From contig OZ037766.1 of NCBI GenBank assembly GCA_964035545.1, forward strand, positions 22,907,767 to 22,971,766: a stretch of 64,000 bases of DNA, in the 5' to 3' direction. Below the pieces are notes generated by a model. The model searched no databases, was not told where the DNA came from, and saw only the letters and a program-made list of their open reading frames with translations. Each line of letters begins with the position of its first letter. Within the stretch, counting starts at the first letter, position 1. Shown piece after piece: positions 58,401-64,000 of the stretch. This DNA comes from Bugula neritina. Taxonomy: Eukaryota; Bryozoa; Gymnolaemata; Cheilostomatida; Bugulidae. A program made the position numbers and the translations under genes.

Positions 58401-61400
58401 AATAATTTCTTTAACTTAGTATTTTATTCTACGGCTAGGCAAGCCATGTTCATAACACACAATGTGTAACATTACATTTGCAAATAATGCTGGTATTTCT
58501 ATTGCAGGTTCTTCAAAGACATCAGAAGGTAAGTAACTAAAATAGTTGGCCAAAGAAGTAAAATTAAAAAATTACAGTCAACTTGTATAAAAACAAAGCA
58601 GAAAGCAGTTCTTCTAGTCCTCATTATGTGAATTTTTAGAATTTTATTTTCTTATTTCTTCTAATTTATTTACTTATTTCTTCTATTTTATTTACTTATT
58701 TATTCTATTTCTTCTATTCTATTTACTCATTTATTATATTTCTTCTATTTTATTTACTTATTTATTCTATTTTATTTACTTATTTATTCTATTTTATTTA
58801 CTTATTTATTCTATTTTATTTACTTATTTATTCTATTTTATTTTCTTATTTATTCTATTTTATTTACTCATTTTATTTACTCATTTTATTTACTTACTAT
58901 TTATTAGACTGCTACAACTATATACAAGTGAAAGATAAAGAAGAGTTCCAAATCGAAATCGAATCTACAACTTTGGGAGACTCTGAGATTGAGAACAGAC
59001 AAAATATAAGTTGTGTTTGGGACATAGAAAGCTCACTCACACATGTAAGTGTCAACAATTGATAGCAAATTAATATATATCAAATGAAACTCTTAAAGTA
59101 AATATCCTTTAACAAAACAATAATTTTTTACTATGTTAATCTAATGAGTTAAAATCCCTTTTGTGATTCACCTGCACTCAACCTTTTATTGATGCAAACT
59201 TTTCAGCAAGTACTTATAATTCTTTCAATTTCCTCTGAAAATAGCAACTGCCAATTTTTGTTTTGTTTTAGATGATAATTGATATGGCCAATGAAACGAA
59301 TTGGAATACAGCGGCAAACCCAGGTGAAAAGAGAGTGCAAATCTATGGGACAGACTCCTATAGTTGGACACATCTGGAGTTGCTAGAAGAGCTAAAACCA
59401 GACAAAGTGGGATTTAATAAAGTGGAGAGTAGAAAGATGGTGAATAAAAGCAGATGTCTGTTGTATGTATTTGCAAGGAGACGAGAATATTTCCCAACAT
59501 TCACTGTTCAAGTCATGGCCTACACTAAGAGAGGCACAGGTTAGTTGACAATACCTATTACTATGTACTGTCTTCATAATGGTTTTGTTTTAGTTCAGTG
59601 TTTAAAGAAGAAAAGAATTCAAATGCATGCACATTATGCTAACATATTCTTGAAAAATACCACCAGCCTTTTGAATTGATCTTAGTAAGTAAATAAACAT
59701 AATTTTCAAAGTTAAAACTAATACTTTTAGAATGACTTTTGGAAAAGGAAGTTTCTAACTCTACCCGTTCTTGCTACAACTCGTTAAGTTACTTGTAATA
59801 AACCCAAGTTCAAATCAAAACTATTTTTGAAAAAATGAAGATGTTAAAAGATATTAACTTCAAGAGCTTATTATCTATAACTGCAATAGTACTATCAGTG
59901 TAATGAGCTCCAAACCTGACTATATTGTTGGTAGAGAGGTGTATTGATGAGACATTTGACTGCAAAACTGGAGAGATCGAGTGCATACCGGAAACACTCA
60001 AGTGCAACAATATCTCAGAATGTCTAAGTATGGAGGATGAGAGAACATGTATGATAGACTTGCCAGAATTACCAAGTAAGTGAAGTCAAGTATATCTACA
60101 GTAGTACTAGTATTATAGTGTGTTACTATTATACAGTAGTACTAGTATTATATTGTGTTACTATTATACAGTAGAATGAGTGAGGTATTAGTTATAGAAC
60201 TAGTGTAGCACAGTACTAGTGTAGTGTAGTATTAGTGTAACGCAGTACTGGGGTAGTGACTTAACATGACTTCAGTATAGTGATATTGTCACAGTCATAG
60301 TACGTATGCAGTAGGTGTATTTGTAGTGTGCCGAAGTTGTACTGAAGTTTACTATACTATGTTGTAGCAAGAAGTCGACTAGCTGAAATTATGAGATATC
60401 TACTAAACATGTTGGGTGCGCTGGTTTCACTCGGACTACTTATAGCATTGTCGTGCATCGTGGTCAAATTATTACAACACAAAGCTAAATTTTCGGCTTT
60501 ATTGACCTTATGGCGAGCCAGCCCAGGTCTACAATCTGCCTAGTCACATGACCATTGCATATAGATGTGACACAGTCAACACCTTTATTTTAATTATGTT
60601 CACTGACATTTCTTTAATTATAGTAAGCACAGCTGGTGCATTCAGTGTGTAGAGTATAATAACACAGCTCCTACTGCTTACATTTACAAACTTCCTTCCC
60701 AAAATGTTTTTTGATGAGTTCAACATTAATATACTATGTATATAATATTAATTGGATCACAATAGAGGCTCTTAAGTTGTACAATTATAACTGAAGTATG
60801 ATAAAGATGAATACAAATAAACCAAGTACAACCCTTTGAGATGTTTTACATCAGAGAGATATAAATATAGTATGTTACATTGTAGACATATGTGCTACAT
60901 CTTAAGACATATTTCCATGAGTTAAGTAAATATAGACCTAGATATATACACTACATAGACATAGATATATACACTACATAGACCTAGATATATACACTAC
61001 ATAGACCTAGATATATACACTACATAGACCTAGATATATACACTACATAGACCTAGATATATATACTATATAGACCTAGATATATACACTACATAGACCT
61101 AGATATATACACTACATAGACATAGATATATACACTACATAGACCTAGATATATACACTACATAGACCTAGATATATACACTACATAGACCTAGATATAT
61201 ACACTACATAGACCTAGATATATACACTACATAGAAATAGATATATACACTACATAGACCTAGATACATACACTACACAGACATAGATATATACACTACA
61301 TAGACATAGATATATACACTACATAGACCTAGATACATACACTACACAGACATAGATATATACACTACATAGACCTAAATATATACACTACATAGACCTA

Positions 61401-63878
61401 GATATATACACTACATAGACCTAGATATATAAACTACATAGACATAGATATATACACTACATAGACATAGATACTAACCAACACCACTCCAGTTTCGTGG
61501 TCATTCAAATGAAGTAATATTGACGTCAAATTACAGGTAATCTGTTCAAGGAAAGGCATAGCTGATGGACCATTTCCAAACTTAGCCAAGTTTCCGAACA
61601 GTTTGAATGCAGCTGCTCTCACTGACGACTCACTCTACAATCACACACAGCGGGTTCTGAAGCTATATAGTAATCTAACAGCCATTATAATAACCTGAGT
61701 GTTTTCTTACAACCAACCTTTTCAAAGCAGGGGCGTATTTTGAGAGCGATGTTAATTAGTATCGGCCTGATATGACTTTCATTAATAGAAAGCAGAATCT
61801 TTGATAGGCCAGACATGGCTTCTGTTGTTACAAGATTATCAATATCATCTCGGTCATCCATTCCAGACATCATGGCCGACAATATGGTGGTTGAGTATTT
61901 CTGGACCTGTTATATACCAAAATACATAATATAATAATATGAGTGCTGGCCAGGGAACAGTTGTAGTAGTACGGTATAAAGGATAAAACTTGTAGCTAAT
62001 AGTCTAAACCAAATCACTAACCAGACCATTAAACAATAGCTTTAATTGCTTGAGTAATAAGCTTGAGTTTGAATTTCTGTTTAGTGAGTGATAAGGTGCG
62101 TGACTGAGCAAGTGAGTCAGTAATTGAGTGAGTGAGTGAGTGAGTGAGTAAGTAAATAAGTAAGTGGGTGAGTGAATGTAAGTGAGTGAGCGAGTGAGTG
62201 ATGAGTGAGTTAGCAAGTGAGTTACTAAGTAAGCGAGTGAGTGAGTGACATCACTGCACACTAAGAGAATAATACTATCAAAGCTTACCATCTCAGTGCC
62301 GGTGTCTCCTATGTTACCCAGACCTCTGACACAAAGCCTGCGCACCTCAAGACACGAGTCAACGAGACGTCCCATAAGACTCCCTACTAATGTGTCTACC
62401 AGAGAGAGATCTCCGCCACACTTGTCTTTGATCAACTATATTAGAGAGAGAATTTATAACAAAATGAGGTTCAGAATTCAAATATCACATAATATAACAT
62501 CATAGCGTGTCACATCTTCTCACTGAATTTCACATATATCATACTGCATTAAATATGATATATTGCAGTCCTGATTATATATACAGTGCTCCCTCTGTAT
62601 CTCACAGTACCCTTTTTCACGAAATTCTACAGATCATGAAAAGGGCCTGGACCCCATGTTGGGGCTTATGTATGTATGTGGATAGGAACAAAATGGCCAA
62701 ATTTAATGGATCCGTGAGTTATATATCTGGTAAATTACTCTGTCACGAATTGAGGTCTTGGGACCCGTAGCTTAGTGAGATATGGAGGGAGCACTGTATT
62801 GCATTCCTGCTTATCATACATAACATTATTTTATACTGTATTATAGCTGGCATATCCTATTATAGCATGCCATCATATCACATCATATAAGATGCTATTA
62901 CAGCATGTAAGATCCCATCACATGTAATATCCTACAACAGCATGGTATATGCTATAATAGCATGTCATGCTATATCACAGCATAACAAAACTGTAGTGCT
63001 GAGGAAATAGAGAAGACAACTACCTGGCCGAAGAGAGCTGCAACTACAATTCTGTCTGTGTCATAGAGTGTTGAGAGGAAACTTCTCAAACTGGATATTA
63101 TATTGGTTATTTGACTTGGATTGTGCATAGCGAGACAACTACGGTAAAGAAGATAGTAGTAATATAACAGATATTTTAATGATACTCGGCGTATACTAAG
63201 AACAAGAAAGATATATCACACTGTACTCTACAAACAAGCTAACCTTGCTAAGCTCTCAATACCACAAACGTAGTCTGAAGTTGACTGTAGTTTTATCCAA
63301 ACCTTCTGCTCTTCTAAAACCGTACAAATGTTTTCGTTGTCTGCAATTTCAAAGAATGTCTTTAGAGTTTCCACACACAAGCTAAAACACAAAAAGAAAG
63401 TTCTCTAAATCTCATCCCCAAGAAAACTATTACAGAATTTTCTAGAACACATGTAAGAAAGCTGACTCAAGGATTTATTTGTGTAAATGAAACCTTTCTA
63501 TTAGAGGCCATTCAGCTGCTTCCTCTTTTTGATATGTCATATTCAATATGGTATTGAGCAAAAAAGCTTACATAATAATTACAATTAAATAGACAAAATA
63601 AGTAGACGACTCCATAGCACTACAACCACACTCAGGAAACACATCACTTACACGGACGGCACTATATCAACTGCTTTGCCAGGTTTAGGTTTGGAGGGAG
63701 TCTTGGATTTCTTATCTGTGGAGATCTTCCTTGTAGGAGGTTCAGCCAGAGTTGGGAATCTCACCCCGTGATACGAGCCGACCTTCAGCACCAAGGCTCC
63801 AAACAGGTGGTGGTAGTATTTACCAACAGTCTCCTTGACCTCAGGAACCTCCAGCATGTATTTCAAGGCCATCACAAT
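55448..63878 (-). CDS. MROH1: Maestro HEAT-like repeat protein, MROH1 type, C-terminal part
   Basis: HEAT-repeat protein; vertebrate MROH1 acts at lysosomes and cytoskeleton. Exons: 63878-63652, 63566-63494, 63381-63244, 63138-63024, 62435-62289, 61906-61718, 61634-61479, 56372-56238, 55930-55762, 55530-55448 (TAA at 55450-55448); more exons lie past the right edge. The family signature is strong at the C-terminus: RRLCVRGLGNIGD; EAMSGLSKIL then NIALKIRPCFEK; AAAFKLFGNLAKFG; QLHYGEFINDLCKSL; SPWPEIRSNAAIFLGFLMNA; ALLALLGDPDFKVRSKAAEA. Phases close except between 63652 (phase 2) and 63566 (needs phase 1), so that boundary or a missing exon is unresolved. The intron 61478-56373 (5.1 kb) hosts another gene on the opposite strand. 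Confidence 0.87.
57022..60543 (+). CDS. Neto-like CUB-CUB-LDLa single-pass receptor (8 exons, complete, nested)
   Basis: Exons: 57022-57073, 57480-57653, 57805-58071, 58508-58528 (21-nt microexon), 58908-59044, 59272-59539, 59935-60075, 60368-60543; phases close, 411 aa. In order: signal peptide MLMYSLLLIYFSYITFT; CUB 1 (about residues 25-165) with APVGYRVVVSFVNGYSLQED, CRDYLTFQDG and HTDHNVTESGFKMEYEF; a second CUB-like domain (about 172-303) starting DCYNYIQV with ISCVWDIE; a degenerate LDL-receptor class A module (about 308-343) with FDC, CIPETLKCN and MEDERTC; a membrane helix (about 364-388); and a tail of roughly 23 residues. CUB-CUB-LDLa-TM is the order of Neto proteins, auxiliary subunits of glutamate receptors, but the tail is much shorter and CUB 2 is weak, so function is not claimed. 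LRP10/12-like alternatives have more LDLa modules. Confidence 0.72.
58245..58345. repeat. 21-bp tandem repeat in Neto-like intron 3
   Basis: About five copies of ACTCAAGTCATACTGTGTAG and variants. Confidence 0.88.
58650..58903. repeat. TTTATTTACTTATTTATTCTA array ending at a splice acceptor
   Basis: About 20-22-bp pyrimidine-rich units running directly into TTATTAG, the acceptor of the exon at 58908; the array thus supplies the polypyrimidine tract. Confidence 0.9.
60095..60250. repeat. Degenerate AGTACTAGTATTATAGTGTG repeats in Neto-like intron 7
   Basis: Loose copies of AGTACTAGT/GTGTTACTATTATAC words, about 20 bases past the donor at 60075. Confidence 0.7.
60816..60821 (+). terminator. 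Poly(A) signal AATAAA for the Neto-like gene
   Basis: First AATAAA past the stop at 60543, about 275 bases downstream and before the 23-bp minisatellite. Confidence 0.5.
60935..61472. repeat. 23-bp minisatellite abutting an MROH1-like donor
   Basis: About 23 copies of a 23-bp unit (TAGACCTAGATATATACACT core). It starts within about 6 bases of the donor of exon 61634-61479 in the sense (minus) direction. Confidence 0.95.
62105..62250. repeat. (GAGT)n microsatellite in MROH1-like intron
   Basis: Interrupted GTGA tetramers, about 40 bases past the donor of exon 62435-62289. Confidence 0.92.
62582..62798. mobile_element. MITE copy 4 (CAGTGCTCCCTC family, best preserved)
   Basis: TACAGTGCTCCCTCTGTATC at one end and GATATGGAGGGAGCACTGTA at the other: about 22-bp inverted repeats with TA flanks, about 215 bp overall. 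The termini and TA target fit the Tc1/mariner-pogo superfamily. In an MROH1-like intron. Confidence 0.88.
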
Positions 63879-64000
63879 CTACAAACAGATCCATGTCACG
63901 TTCATACTTTTAATTGCTGTCCAGGTGAATGTGAAGACCAAACAAACGTACGAGACAGTTGGATGGTAAATATTGAAAAGGTGATATGTGTGATCTTGTC

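Noticed and set aside
62507-62770. 87-codon reading frame (and similar ones at 41217-41411 and 17013-17210)
   Set aside because: All fall over copies of the MITE and reflect its shared sequence, not genes.

Overview
The window is animal nuclear DNA, AT-rich and intron-dense. It has GT-AG introns, AATAAA poly(A) signals, tRNA-derived SINEs, MITEs and many minisatellites. The genes point to a non-vertebrate metazoan, perhaps a lophotrochozoan such as a mollusc or bryozoan; the sequence alone does not settle the phylum. Gene models were built by hand from splice signals, reading phase and remembered family similarity, with no transcript or database evidence. All phases close except at two junctions: one in EVC2 (28474-28943) and one in MROH1 (63567-63651). 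Layout from left to right: (1) 1-4382, minus strand: the 5' half of cystathionine beta-synthase (heme-binding N-terminus and PLP catalytic core), running off the left edge. (2) 6784-11706, plus: a complete PP2A scaffold A subunit in 11 exons. (3) 14034-18180, plus: a complete p24-alpha cargo receptor (TMED4/9 type) whose first intron holds a hammerhead ribozyme motif. (4) 18606-42414, minus: a very long EVC2/limbin-like gene with a beta-rich, DUF11-like ectodomain, one membrane helix and a long coiled-coil tail; an internal exon with its own poly(A) signal may end a short secreted or GPI-anchored form. (5) 44511-53875, plus: an EVC-like gene, head-to-head with EVC2 as in vertebrates. (6) 55448 to beyond the right edge, minus: the C-terminal part of an MROH1-like HEAT-repeat protein, with a CUB-CUB-LDLa-TM (Neto-like) gene nested antisense in one intron (57022-60543). 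The most unusual observations are these. A complete hammerhead ribozyme (Penelope-like element or retrozyme type) lies at 14363-14409. Most tandem arrays sit at, or within tens of bases of, a splice site, and in PP2A intron 7 and EVC intron 17 the splice site itself has been tandemly copied. The EVC/EVC2 pair is head-to-head, with a possible alternative terminal exon in EVC2. An in-frame, stop-free last intron occurs in PP2A. Functionally, EVC and EVC2 form the ciliary Hedgehog-signalling complex; the other genes are unrelated housekeeping or surface proteins.
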